This document shows positions 46,426 to 54,380 of a DNA stretch of 55,018 nucleotides, one piece after another. The stretch's first letter is position 1. Each line of letters opens with the position of its first letter. The notes beneath the pieces are model-generated. The model made no database searches. It was not told the DNA's origin and saw nothing but the letters and a program-made list of their open reading frames with translations. The position numbers and the translations under genes are program-made. Source of the stretch: Streptomyces globisporus (GTDB lineage: Bacteria > Actinomycetota > Actinomycetes > Streptomycetales > Streptomycetaceae); NCBI RefSeq assembly GCF_003501885.1, contig NZ_QWFA01000009.1, forward strand, positions 1-55,018, given 5' to 3'.

Positions 46426-47304
46426 TCAGCCCTCCCCGCGGCGCACCGCTTCCAGCGCCTCCCGCACGCTCGCCTCGATGTCCGTGATCGGGTACAGCAC
46501 CTCGCGGATCGTTCGCTCCCGGTCCACCACCAGCGTCAGCCGCTTGAGCCTGCTCACGCCCGCCGCTCGGAACGTCGGCAACCGCAGCGCCGCCGTCAGG
46601 GCCAGGTCCGCGTCCGAGAGCAGCGGGAAGCGCAGCCCCTCCTTCTCCGCGAACGCGCGCTGCTCGTCCGGGCGCTGCACGGACACGCCGTGCACCGTCG
46701 TGCCCGCCGCCGTGAACTCGGCCAACTGGTCGCGGTACGCGCACGATTCGAGGGTGCAGCCGCTCGCCCCCGGGATCCCCGCCCAGCCCGGCGGATAGGC
46801 GTCGCGGGTGGCGTAGGCGCTCGGGAAGCAGTACAGGACGGTGTACGGGGTGTCGGCGACCGGGTCGCGGAGCCGGCCGTCGTTCCCCGGCAGCAGCAGC
46901 TCCGGCAGCCGCGTCCCTTTGAGTGCCCGCACCCGGGCCGCCTCCCGCGAGGCCTCCGTCGTCGTCGCCATCGTCTCCCCTTCCCCCAGTACCCACGTGT
47001 CGCCCCAGTCCTGGAGCGCGATCAGCACGGGCAGCAGGGCCCGGCCGCGCGGGGTGAGGCGGTACTCGTACCGGGCCGGGCGGTCCTGGTACGGCTCCCG
47101 CGTCAGCACGCCGGCGTCGACCAGCAGGCGCAGCCGCTCGGTCAACACCTTGCGCGAGACGCCCAACTCCTGCTGGAGCGCGTCGAACCGGTGTACTCCG
47201 CGCGCGGTGTCCCGCACGATCAGCAGCGTCCACCAGTCGCCCACGACGTCGAGCGCCTGGGCGATCGAGCAGTCGGCGTCGGCAAGGCTGGTGCGCTGAG
47301 GCAT
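46426..47304 (-). CDS. HxlR-type regulator fused to a PrxQ-like peroxiredoxin
   Basis: A 292-residue two-domain protein. Residues about 1-105 are an HxlR/MarR-like winged helix with a conserved N-terminal Cys12 (CSIAQALDVVGDWWTLLIVRD) and VLTERLRLLVDAG. Residues about 130-290 are an AhpC/PrxQ (BCP) fold with GASGCTLESCAYRDQ, giving a peroxidatic C183 and resolving C188 five residues later. Such fusions would sense peroxide and alter DNA binding. ATG 47304 with SD GGAGGAA. It diverges from an MFS pump. A shorter intergenic region holds a GTTCC-N5-GGAAC site. Confidence 0.88.
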   Translation of the reverse strand: MPQRTSLADADCSIAQALDVVGDWWTLLIVRDTARGVHRFDALQQELGVSRKVLTERLRLLVDAGVLTREPYQDRPARYEYRLTPRGRALLPVLIALQDWGDTWVLGEGETMATTTEASREAARVRALKGTRLPELLLPGNDGRLRDPVADTPYTVLYCFPSAYATRDAYPPGWAGIPGASGCTLESCAYRDQLAEFTAAGTTVHGVSVQRPDEQRAFAEKEGLRFPLLSDADLALTAALRLPTFRAAGVSRLKRLTLVVDRERTIREVLYPITDIEASVREALEAVRRGEG

Positions 47305-47360
47305 GTCGTTCCTCCGGTGGTGGCCGCCGTCCGCCCCGCCCCGCTCGGGGTCCTTTTCGG

Positions 47361-47390
47361 TTGACCCCGATGGAATCATGCTGCCATAGT
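47361..47390 (+). promoter_or_regulatory. candidate MFS promoter
   Basis: TTGACC (47361-47366), an 18-bp spacer and CATAGT (47385-47390), oriented towards the MFS gene. Confidence 0.5.
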
Positions 47391-47392
47391 CC

Positions 47393-47407
47393 GTTCCCAT
47401 AAGGAAC
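47393..47407. promoter_or_regulatory. palindromic operator candidate GTTCC-N5-GGAAC
   Basis: A perfect 5+5+5 palindrome three bases after the MFS -10, i.e. at the transcription start. It lies in the divergent region and is a plausible site for the HxlR-PrxQ protein. Confidence 0.5.
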
Positions 47408-47456
47408 TCACTGTGGTGTGCGGGAGCCGTCAGGAGTCGTACGGAGGGGGCGGGGG

Positions 47457-48701
47457 ATGGGCATGGTGCGCGGGGTGCCGAGGACGGTACGGCTGCTGGC
47501 GCTCGGGGCGTTCCTCAACGCCGTCGTCAGCTTCACCTTCGTCTATCTCTTCGTGTACCTCGTCGGGCCGCGCGGTCTGAGCGTCACCCAGGCGGGAGTG
47601 ATCAGCGGCGTCGGTGGCATCGGCCTGGTCGCGGGGAACTTCACCGGTGGCTGGTTCGGCGACCGCTTCGGCCACCGCCGCGCCCTGCTGACCGGCGCCT
47701 GCGCGAGCGGCGCGGCCCTCGTCGTCCTGCCCCTCCTGCCGGTCGCCGCCCTGTACGCGGTGCTCCCGGTCGCCCAGTACGCGGCGGGCGTCGTCCGCGC
47801 CGCCAACGCCGCCCTCGTCGCGGTCTCCGTACCCGAGGGCGGAAGCCGCCGCCAGAGCTTCGCCCTCTTCCGGTTCGCCGCCAACGGCGGCTTCGCCATC
47901 GGCCCGCCGCTCGGCGCGCTGGTCGCCACCCGCTTCTCGTACGACTGGCTCTTCGTCGCCGACGGCCTCGGCACCCTGCTCTTCGCGCTCTACGCCGGCC
48001 GGATCCTGCCCGCCCGCGGCAGCGCCCAGGCCGTGCGCTCCCACGACCCGGACGCGCCGGGCCTCTGGCGCGAACTGCGGGCCCGGCCCGCCGTCCTGGT
48101 GCTGCTCGCCGCGATCGTGGTCGTCGACGTCGTCTACCGGCAGCAGTACTCGACCCTGCCGGTCTTCCTCGCCGACCACGGGCACACCACCCAGCTCTAC
48201 GGCTGGCTGCTCGCCATCAACGGCGGCGTCATCCTCTGCCTCGAACTGCCCGCGGCCCACGCCCTGCGCCGCCGCACCCCGCTCGGCCTCGTCGGTGCCG
48301 GACTCCTGCTCGTCGGAGTCGGCTACGCCGTCCTGATCCCCGGCGCGGGCGTCCTCTTCACCGTCACCATGATGCTCTCCCTGACCCTCGGCGAGATCCT
48401 CTACAAGACCCCGGCCACCGCCTACGTCGCGGACCAGGCGCCGGGCCACGCCCAGGGCCGTTTCCAGAGCCTGTACGCCGGTGCGTCGATCAGTGGGCAG
48501 GTGCTCGCCCCGCCACTCGGTGCCGCTCTGTACGCGGCGGCCCCCGCTCTCCTCTGGCCGCTGTCCGCCCTGCTCGCGGCGGCCGCCGGGGCAGCGGTGC
48601 TGGCGGCGCGGCGGCTGCCCGGGCCAGGGGAGCGGGCACGGGTGGAGGGAAAGGGGCCGCACGCTGAGACCGGTTCGCCCGAGCGGGCCCCGGCCGGTTA
48701 G
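47457..48701 (+). CDS. MFS transporter
   Basis: A 414-residue major-facilitator protein with 12 predicted helices. It has the A-motif-like [15 protein letters not shown] after helix 2 and a C-terminal charged tail ([16 protein letters not shown]). It is probably a drug or metabolite efflux pump controlled by the divergent HxlR-PrxQ regulator. The ATG at 47457 has SD GGAGGGGG. The stop TAG overlaps the -10 region of dapD. Confidence 0.9.
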   Translation: MGMVRGVPRTVRLLALGAFLNAVVSFTFVYLFVYLVGPRGLSVTQAGVISGVGGIGLVAGNFTGGWFGDRFGHRRALLTGACASGAALVVLPLLPVAALYAVLPVAQYAAGVVRAANAALVAVSVPEGGSRRQSFALFRFAANGGFAIGPPLGALVATRFSYDWLFVADGLGTLLFALYAGRILPARGSAQAVRSHDPDAPGLWRELRARPAVLVLLAAIVVVDVVYRQQYSTLPVFLADHGHTTQLYGWLLAINGGVILCLELPAAHALRRRTPLGLVGAGLLLVGVGYAVLIPGAGVLFTVTMMLSLTLGEILYKTPATAYVADQAPGHAQGRFQSLYAGASISGQVLAPPLGAALYAAAPALLWPLSALLAAAAGAAVLAARRLPGPGERARVEGKGPHAETGSPERAPAG

Positions 48702-48704
48702 GTT
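48699..48704 (+). promoter_or_regulatory. candidate -10 of leaderless dapD
   Basis: TAGGTT ends 7 nt before ATG 48712 and has no SD after it. It coincides with the MFS stop codon. Confidence 0.4.
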
Positions 48705-48711
48705 GCTGTTC

Positions 48712-49710
48712 ATGACCGACACGACTTCCCAGGGTTCTGCCCGCACCACCGGCGCCGTCGCCGCCGGCCTCGCCACCGTCGCCGGTGACGGCACCGTCCT
48801 CGACACCTGGTTTCCCGCCCCCGAGCTGACCTCCGACCCCGGCCCGGCCGGTACGCAGCGGCTCACCCCGGACGAGGCCGCGGGCCGGCTCGGCGAGGGC
48901 GCCGCCAAGGCGATCGGTGTGGACGCCCGGCGCGGCGTCGAAATCGTCGCCGTGTCCACGGTCATCTCCTCGCTCGACGACAAGCCGCTCGACGCGCACG
49001 ACGCCTACCTGCGCCTGCACCTGCTCTCGCACCGGCTCGTCCAGCCGCACGGTCAGAACCTCGACGGCCTCTTCGGGCTGCTCGCCAACGTCGCCTGGAC
49101 CTCGCTCGGCCCGGTCGCCGTCGACGACCTGGAGCGCGTGCGGCTCAACGCCCGCGCCGAGGGCCTGCACCTCCAGGTCACCTCGGTCGACAAGTTCCCG
49201 CGCATGACGGACTACGTCGCCCCCCAGGGTGTCCGCATCGCCGACGCCGACCGCGTCCGGCTCGGCGCGCACCTCGCCGCCGGGACCACCGTCATGCACG
49301 AGGGCTTCGTCAACTTCAACGCGGGCACCCTCGGCACCTCCATGGTCGAGGGCCGGATCTCCGCGGGCGTCGTCGTCGGCGACGGCTCCGACATCGGCGG
49401 CGGCGCGTCCACCATGGGCACCCTCTCCGGCGGCGGCAAGGAGCGCATCATCATCGGTGAGCGCTGCCTGGTCGGCGCGGAGGCGGGCGTCGGCATCGCG
49501 CTCGGCGACGAGTGCGTCGTCGAGGCCGGTCTGTACGTCACCGCCGGTACGCGCGTCACGCTGCCGGACGGTCAGGTCGTCAAGGCCCGCGAGCTGTCCG
49601 GTGCCTCGAACATCCTCTTCCGCCGCAACTCGGTCACCGGCACCGTCGAGGCCCGCCCGAACAACGCGGTCTGGGGCGGCCTGAACGAGGTCCTGCACGC
49701 CCACAACTGA
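48712..49710 (+). CDS. dapD: 2,3,4,5-tetrahydropyridine-2,6-dicarboxylate N-succinyltransferase
   Basis: A 332-residue left-handed beta-helix acyltransferase of lysine/diaminopimelate synthesis. It has hexapeptide repeats from about 190 ([43 protein letters not shown]) and the C-terminal [19 protein letters not shown]. It uses succinyl-CoA. Leaderless-looking start. It is convergent with a dapA paralogue 15 bp away, so both sit in one lysine-pathway locus. Confidence 0.96.
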   Translation: MTDTTSQGSARTTGAVAAGLATVAGDGTVLDTWFPAPELTSDPGPAGTQRLTPDEAAGRLGEGAAKAIGVDARRGVEIVAVSTVISSLDDKPLDAHDAYLRLHLLSHRLVQPHGQNLDGLFGLLANVAWTSLGPVAVDDLERVRLNARAEGLHLQVTSVDKFPRMTDYVAPQGVRIADADRVRLGAHLAAGTTVMHEGFVNFNAGTLGTSMVEGRISAGVVVGDGSDIGGGASTMGTLSGGGKERIIIGERCLVGAEAGVGIALGDECVVEAGLYVTAGTRVTLPDGQVVKARELSGASNILFRRNSVTGTVEARPNNAVWGGLNEVLHAHN

Positions 49711-49725
49711 CCCGTCTCGCCTGAT

Positions 49726-50607
49726 TCAGGCCGCGAGGAGCTCCTCGTACGCCTTCCGCAGCCCGTCGGCCGCCTCGCGCCCGGCGGGCTGCAGCGGTTC
49801 CCGGACCGGGCCGGCGTCCAGGAGCGCCTTCGCCGTGACGGTCCCCGGCAGCCCGCTCGCCATCATCAGCTCGACGAGCCGGGCCGTGAGCCCGTTGAGG
49901 CGGGCCGCCTCGTCGGTGCGGCCCGCGTCGAACGCGTCCAGCGGTGCCCGCATCTGACGCGGGGCCACGTTCGCGACCGTACTGACGTAGCCCGCGCCGC
50001 CCACCGCGTACAGCGGAAGGTTCAGCTCCTCGCTGCCCGAGTAGTACGCCGGCGAGGTACGGGCCAGCACCTTCGTCGCGCCGAGCAGGTCGCACGAGCA
50101 GTCCTTCACCGCCACCACCCGCGGGTGCTCCGCCAGCCGCAGCAGGGTCTCCGGCTCGATCCGGACGCCGGTGCGGCCGGGGATGTCGTACAGCATCAGC
50201 GGCAGACCGGTGGACTCGGCCACCCGCAGGAAGTACGCCTCGACGGCGGCCTGCGGCGGGCGGCTGTAGTACGGGCTCACCACCAGCAGCCCGTCCGCGC
50301 CCGCCTCCTCGGCCTGCCGGGCCAGGCGCAGGGTGGTCGCGGTGTCCGGGCCCCCGACGCCGGAGAGCAGCGGCACCCCGTCGCCGACCTCGGCCCGGAC
50401 GGTGCGCAGCAGGGCGGACTTCTCGGCGTCCGTCGTGGTGGGGGACTCGCCGGTGGTGCCGCTGAGGACGATCCCGTCGCATCCCTCGGCCACCAGACGC
50501 GCGGCGTGCGCGCGGGCGGCGTCCACATCCAGGGCCCCGGCGGCGGTGAAGGGCGTGATCATGGCGCAGAGTGCGCGGCCGAAGGGGCGCGGTGCGGTGG
50601 CGGTCAT
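49726..50607 (-). CDS. dapA: 4-hydroxy-tetrahydrodipicolinate synthase (DapA family)
   Basis: A 293-residue TIM-barrel aldolase. It has GTTGESPTTTDAEK, the catalytic Tyr in LMLYDIPGRTG and the Schiff-base Lys in VVAVKDCSCDLLGATKV. It condenses pyruvate and aspartate semialdehyde. The start at 50607 (MTATAPRPFGRALCAM) fits the family but has no SD. The strong SD AAGGAG upstream instead precedes a GTG in another frame. Streptomyces usually have more than one DapA-like protein, so it may be a paralogue with a different substrate. Confidence 0.9.
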   Translation of the reverse strand: MTATAPRPFGRALCAMITPFTAAGALDVDAARAHAARLVAEGCDGIVLSGTTGESPTTTDAEKSALLRTVRAEVGDGVPLLSGVGGPDTATTLRLARQAEEAGADGLLVVSPYYSRPPQAAVEAYFLRVAESTGLPLMLYDIPGRTGVRIEPETLLRLAEHPRVVAVKDCSCDLLGATKVLARTSPAYYSGSEELNLPLYAVGGAGYVSTVANVAPRQMRAPLDAFDAGRTDEAARLNGLTARLVELMMASGLPGTVTAKALLDAGPVREPLQPAGREAADGLRKAYEELLAA

Positions 50608-50756
50608 GGGGGAAGTCTCGGCGCCCGGAACCGTAAAGGTCCACTTAGATCTCCTTGTGGTGAACGGCAAGCGATGCTGAAGAGTGCGGCGCCCGCCGCC
50701 GTTCCTCTGACAAGATCGAGCGGGCGGACGACCGGCCGCGGCGAGGGGTGGGCGAC

Positions 50757-51431
50757 ATGAACGAGCGCGTACGGGTACGGAGACGGGTCCGGGTGGCCCT
50801 GCTGACGGCCACGCTGACGGCACTGACCGGCTGCTCCGGCTTCCTCGTCCCGGCCGGAGAGGGCGAACGGCAGGACCCCGTCCCGTCCGCCTCCGCGTCC
50901 GGGCCCGGCATCGTCCGCGCCGAGACGCTGCCCCCGATCCCCGCGCCGGGGGCCGACGCGCCCGCCTACGGCGCCCCCGCGCAGACCGGCCCGACCTCCG
51001 CCCCGCCCGGGACGTGCCCCTCCTCCGGGGTCGTGGTGGACATGGGCCCGGTGGAGACCGGAATGATGCACCGGGCCGTCGTGCTCACCCTCACCAACTG
51101 CGGCCGCAAGCCCTACGCCGTCGACGGCTACCCCTGGGTCCAGGCCCTCGGTGAGGACGGCAACCCGCTCCCCGTCAAGGTCAACAAGGACGGCTCGTAC
51201 TTCGGCAACGACCCCGGCCCCAAGAAGCTCCTCCTCGACCCCGGCCTCACCGTGAAGTCGATCCTCGCCTGGGTCTCCACACCCGAGGGCGGCGACCTCA
51301 TCGAGGGTGACGCCCTGGCCATCTCCGCCGCCCCAGGCCTCCCGGTGAGGGTCTTCCCGCTGGAGGGCCACGACATCCGGCTGATGGACGAACTCAACAC
51401 GACGGCCTGGCGGACGGAACTCGGCGGCTGA
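50757..51431 (+). CDS. DUF4232-type lipoprotein
   Basis: A 224-residue secreted lipoprotein. It has a basic start (MNERVRVRRRVR), a hydrophobic stretch and the lipobox LTGC at about 22-25, then a Pro/Ala linker. The DUF4232-like beta domain (AVVLTLTNCGRKPYAVDGYPWVQAL) follows, with a two-Cys pair (GTCPSSG ... TNCGRK). ATG 50757 has SD GAGGGG; a GTG nine bases upstream is possible. Function unknown. Confidence 0.85.
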   Translation: MNERVRVRRRVRVALLTATLTALTGCSGFLVPAGEGERQDPVPSASASGPGIVRAETLPPIPAPGADAPAYGAPAQTGPTSAPPGTCPSSGVVVDMGPVETGMMHRAVVLTLTNCGRKPYAVDGYPWVQALGEDGNPLPVKVNKDGSYFGNDPGPKKLLLDPGLTVKSILAWVSTPEGGDLIEGDALAISAAPGLPVRVFPLEGHDIRLMDELNTTAWRTELGG

Positions 51432-51453
51432 TGCCGGGGGCGCGGGAACGGCC

Positions 51454-51475
51454 TTGACCTCAACCGAGGTCGAGG
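51454..51475 (+). promoter_or_regulatory. SoxR-like box in the monooxygenase promoter
   Basis: TTGACC (-35, 51454-51459) overlaps CCTCAA-N6-TCGAGG (51458-51475), which differs from the SoxR consensus CCTCAA-N6-TTGAGG at a single arm position. The -10 is not clear, as is common for MerR-family promoters. Confidence 0.65.
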
Positions 51476-51530
51476 TGTGAACGTGGTGCTCACGCGCACC
51501 GAGCGGTGCGCGCGAGAGGGGAACACCGTC

Positions 51531-52244
51531 ATGACCACGCACTTCACCGACCGCCCCGACCCGGCCCGGTCCGATGCCGGGATCGCCAAGGCCAGCACCT
51601 GGAACGTCGGGACACCGCAGCGGCAGCAGGAGGCCGTCGACGCGATCCGGGAGGTCTGGGGGAGCCGGGAATGGCCGCATCCGGGGCTGCTCTCCTACAG
51701 CGTTCACGCCGGAGAGGACGGCGCGACCCTGCTGCACTACTCGCAGTGGACCGGCGAACAGGCCTTCCAGGACTTCGTACGGGAGGGGCGTGACGCCCGC
51801 AACGCCGAGATCGACGCGGCCGTCCCCGGCATCGAACGCCTCGCGCTGCACACGTACGAGCTGTACCGCTCCGGGCCGCGGGCCGAGGGCGACACCCGGG
51901 ACACCGGCTGCGTCGTCATCGTCGACGTCGAGTTCGACGGCCCCGACCCGGCGCGCCAACGCGACTGGGTGGACAGCGTGTTCGAGGCGCTCGGCCAGGA
52001 GGAGAGCCTGCCCTCCGGCGGCATCGCCGCGCACTTCCATGTCGGCACCGACGGCACCCGGGTCCTCAACTACGCCGAGTGGGAGAGCGCCGAGCACCAC
52101 ATCGCGGCTCTCGCCGCACCAGGTGAGGGCATCGGATCCCCGTCCCCGCTCTGGGAACGCGTCCAGAAGTACCCGGGCATGACCGGCGGCGGTGTGCACC
52201 GCTACACGCCCGCGCTCAGCATGGAGCCGGGCGGGGGCGCCTGA
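51531..52244 (+). CDS. ecaB: antibiotic biosynthesis monooxygenase-like protein, SoxR-regulated
   Basis: A 237-residue tandem ABM protein. Two dimeric alpha/beta-barrel domains (about 12-105 and 125-220) carry repeated SYSVHAGEDGATLLHYSQWTGEQAFQDF and HFHVGTDGTRVLNYAEWESAEHH patterns. I link it to the SoxR-controlled monooxygenase ecaB (SCO1909) of S. coelicolor from memory; the SoxR-like box just upstream supports this. The ATG has SD GAGAGGGG. An upstream in-frame GTG (51477) lies in the promoter and is rejected. It may act on redox-active quinone antibiotics. Confidence 0.8.
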   Translation: MTTHFTDRPDPARSDAGIAKASTWNVGTPQRQQEAVDAIREVWGSREWPHPGLLSYSVHAGEDGATLLHYSQWTGEQAFQDFVREGRDARNAEIDAAVPGIERLALHTYELYRSGPRAEGDTRDTGCVVIVDVEFDGPDPARQRDWVDSVFEALGQEESLPSGGIAAHFHVGTDGTRVLNYAEWESAEHHIAALAAPGEGIGSPSPLWERVQKYPGMTGGGVHRYTPALSMEPGGGA

Positions 52245-52361
52245 GGGGAGGGCAAGCGGCCGAAGCCGTGGGCGGCATGCGGCGAAATGCGTCTAGGCTT
52301 GGGCGGCTGAACCGCGTACGCACTCCGTATGCCCCCGAGCACGCACCGAGGAGAACCCCCG

Positions 52362-53819
52362 ATGTCCGCAGAGCGCCCCTCCCTGCCGCCGGTGCGGCTC
52401 AACTCCGAGGCCGAACTGGCACGGGACGCGCTCGCCGCTCCGCTGTTCGTCCGGGCCGTCAGGCTCGCCCGGTGGGCAGGTCCCGACACCCGGGTCGGCG
52501 CGGGCGGCGAACTCGTCGAGGCGCAACTGCCCGCGGCCGCCGAGCACCTCGGGCTCGCGGCCGACGAGGACGGTGCCGCGTACGCCAGCGAGGCCTGGCG
52601 GCTCGCCGTGGACACCGGCCTCCTCGACGTCACCGACCCCGAGGAGGAGGGCGCCGAGGGGACCGTCTCCGCGGGCGAGAACCTGGCCCTGCTCACCGGC
52701 GGCTCCCCGCAGGACGTCCTGTCCATCTGGCTCGACGGCCTGGACGCCGTGCACGCCGACGCCACCGCACCCGTCCTGGACGACTTCGCGGACCTGGTCG
52801 GCGAGGACGGCTCGATCGACTTCGACGCCCTGGACTGGGACCCGGATGCCGAGGCCGAATTCCTCGACGGAGTTCTCGGCAACCTCTACCTCCTCACCCT
52901 CGCGGACAACGGCGCGGGTGAAGGACCGGTCCCGCTGCCCGCCCTCGCCGCGTCGATGATCGTCCCCGACGACATGGGGGAGCCCACCGACGACATCCTG
53001 GAGCAGGTCTCGGAGGCGATGATGCGCCTCGACGACCAGTTCCGGCTCCTCGAACCCATCGGGATCGTCGAGTACCGGCCGGTCGACGAGGCGCTGATGG
53101 TCGAGGAGGGCGAGGCGCCGGTCGACACCGTCGGGGGCGACGAGGACGACGTCACCCGCTACGGCATGGTCAAGCTCACCCCCCTCGGGCTGTACGGCGT
53201 CCGGGCCCGGATGCTGGAGGCCGGGGTGGACGCCCCCGCCGTCGGCGACCTCGCGGACAAGGGCGCCGACGCCCTCCTCGACGGCATCGCCCACTACCCC
53301 GAGTCCGCCGCCCGCGCCGAGGTCAAGCTCTGGCTCGCGGGGTACGCCGACGGCGCGGTGTCGGCGGCGGCCGAGCTGCTGGCCGCCGCGCGCGGCGCGG
53401 ACGAGGGCGGACCGCTGCGCCGCCTCCACTGCCAGCAGGCCCTCGCCCTGGCCGGCCCCGAGGGGGAACCCGCCGTACGCGCGGTGCTCGACGACCAGGA
53501 ACTGGGCGGCCTGGCCCGCGTCTGGCTCGCGGAGCGCGGCGCCGCCGACGTTCCCGCCCCGCCGGAGGACATGATCTTCTGGCTGGCCATCGACACCATC
53601 GCCGCCCACCTGGACGCGGACGGCGAGCTGGACGAGCTCCAGGGCCTGATCGAGGGCCTCTCCGCCCAGCACAGCGGCTTCTTCGACGAGGTCTGGCGCG
53701 TCGACCACCCGGCCACCGCCGATGTGCTGGAGGCCATGGGCCGCCTGCACAGCGACAAGAAGGCCGCCAAGGACGCCCGCAAGGCGGCGTTCAAGGCCCG
53801 GTCGCGCGCGGGGCACTGA
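52362..53819 (+). CDS. conserved protein of unknown function
   Basis: A 485-residue protein rich in Ala, Asp, Glu and Leu (acidic), with no membrane segment. It reads as repeated short helices (ELARDALAAPLFVRAVRLARW, DQFRLLEPIGIVEYRPVDEAL, AEVKLWLAGYADGAVSAAAELL), like an alpha-helical/HEAT-like or winged-helix scaffold. The end is basic (KKAAKDARKAAFKARSRAGH). No family recognised. SD GAGGAGA upstream of ATG 52362 and a -10-like TAGGCT at 52294-52299. Confidence 0.75.
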   Translation: MSAERPSLPPVRLNSEAELARDALAAPLFVRAVRLARWAGPDTRVGAGGELVEAQLPAAAEHLGLAADEDGAAYASEAWRLAVDTGLLDVTDPEEEGAEGTVSAGENLALLTGGSPQDVLSIWLDGLDAVHADATAPVLDDFADLVGEDGSIDFDALDWDPDAEAEFLDGVLGNLYLLTLADNGAGEGPVPLPALAASMIVPDDMGEPTDDILEQVSEAMMRLDDQFRLLEPIGIVEYRPVDEALMVEEGEAPVDTVGGDEDDVTRYGMVKLTPLGLYGVRARMLEAGVDAPAVGDLADKGADALLDGIAHYPESAARAEVKLWLAGYADGAVSAAAELLAAARGADEGGPLRRLHCQQALALAGPEGEPAVRAVLDDQELGGLARVWLAERGAADVPAPPEDMIFWLAIDTIAAHLDADGELDELQGLIEGLSAQHSGFFDEVWRVDHPATADVLEAMGRLHSDKKAAKDARKAAFKARSRAGH

Positions 53820-54072
53820 GGGGAGATCGGTCCCGGGGCGCTCGGGCCGCCGGCGCTGCCCCTGCGAAGCTGCTGAGCGCTGCTCCTGCCAAGCGGATGT
53901 CCGTGGTCGAAACGCCACACGTTCGGGGTGCTTTTCCGGTGCCCCGATCCGCGTGATTCTGCCGCTGGAGCCTGGGGAAAGCGCTGACCGGCCCCGGTCG
54001 GCGCGGGTCACGAATGCGGTACGTCTGGGCGTCGAGCGGCAGACGGGCATGGCGTCGGGCCTTCACAGGGCG

Positions 54073-54078
54073 CATACT
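54073..54078 (+). promoter_or_regulatory. candidate -10 of a leaderless transcript
   Basis: CATACT ends 7 nt before ATG 54086; no SD. Confidence 0.4.
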
Positions 54079-54085
54079 CGACTTG

Positions 54086-54316
54086 ATGAAACAGTCAGCC
54101 GGTTCCCGGCGTCACCTGCCGTCCAGTCCCTTCAACCGCCCGGCCCAGGAGGCCCCACCGGTCGAAAGCTTCGATGTGGGCGACAGGGTGTCGCACGACC
54201 AGTTCGGACTCGGCAGAATTCTTGCTGTCGAGGGCGACAACGACGCGGTCCTCATCGACTTCTCGGGGCGACAGGGAAGGATCCTGAGCCCCTACTCCAA
54301 GCTGACCAAGCTCTGA
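54086..54316 (+). CDS. small stand-alone Tudor-like (UvrD C-terminal / CarD-like) protein
   Basis: A 76-residue protein. After a disordered basic head (MKQSAGSRRHLPSSPFNRPAQ) comes a domain SFDVGDRVSHDQFGLGRILAVEGDNDAVLIDFSGRQGRILSPYSKLTKL. Its VGDxVxHxxFGxGxxxxVEG pattern is that of the C-terminal Tudor-like domain of UvrD/PcrA, which contacts RNA polymerase. No helicase is attached. It is conserved in Streptomyces by my recollection; function unknown. Ends before an 18-bp terminator shared with the TerD gene. Confidence 0.75.
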   Translation: MKQSAGSRRHLPSSPFNRPAQEAPPVESFDVGDRVSHDQFGLGRILAVEGDNDAVLIDFSGRQGRILSPYSKLTKL

Positions 54317-54335
54317 AACGCCCACCTCACTCCGG

Positions 54336-54376
54336 ATCCGGGGCACCTGAACCGCGCCGGTTCAGGTGCCCCGGAT
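54336..54376. terminator. bidirectional terminator before the TerD gene
   Basis: An 18-bp perfect stem (54336-54353 with 54359-54376), 5-nt loop, in the convergent interval. Confidence 0.8.
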
Positions 54377-54380
54377 GCGT

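Noticed and set aside
52293..54050. 585-codon minus-strand frame over the 485-residue unknown protein
   Set aside because: The plus-strand gene has a good SD, a -10 and protein-like composition; the other frame does not.
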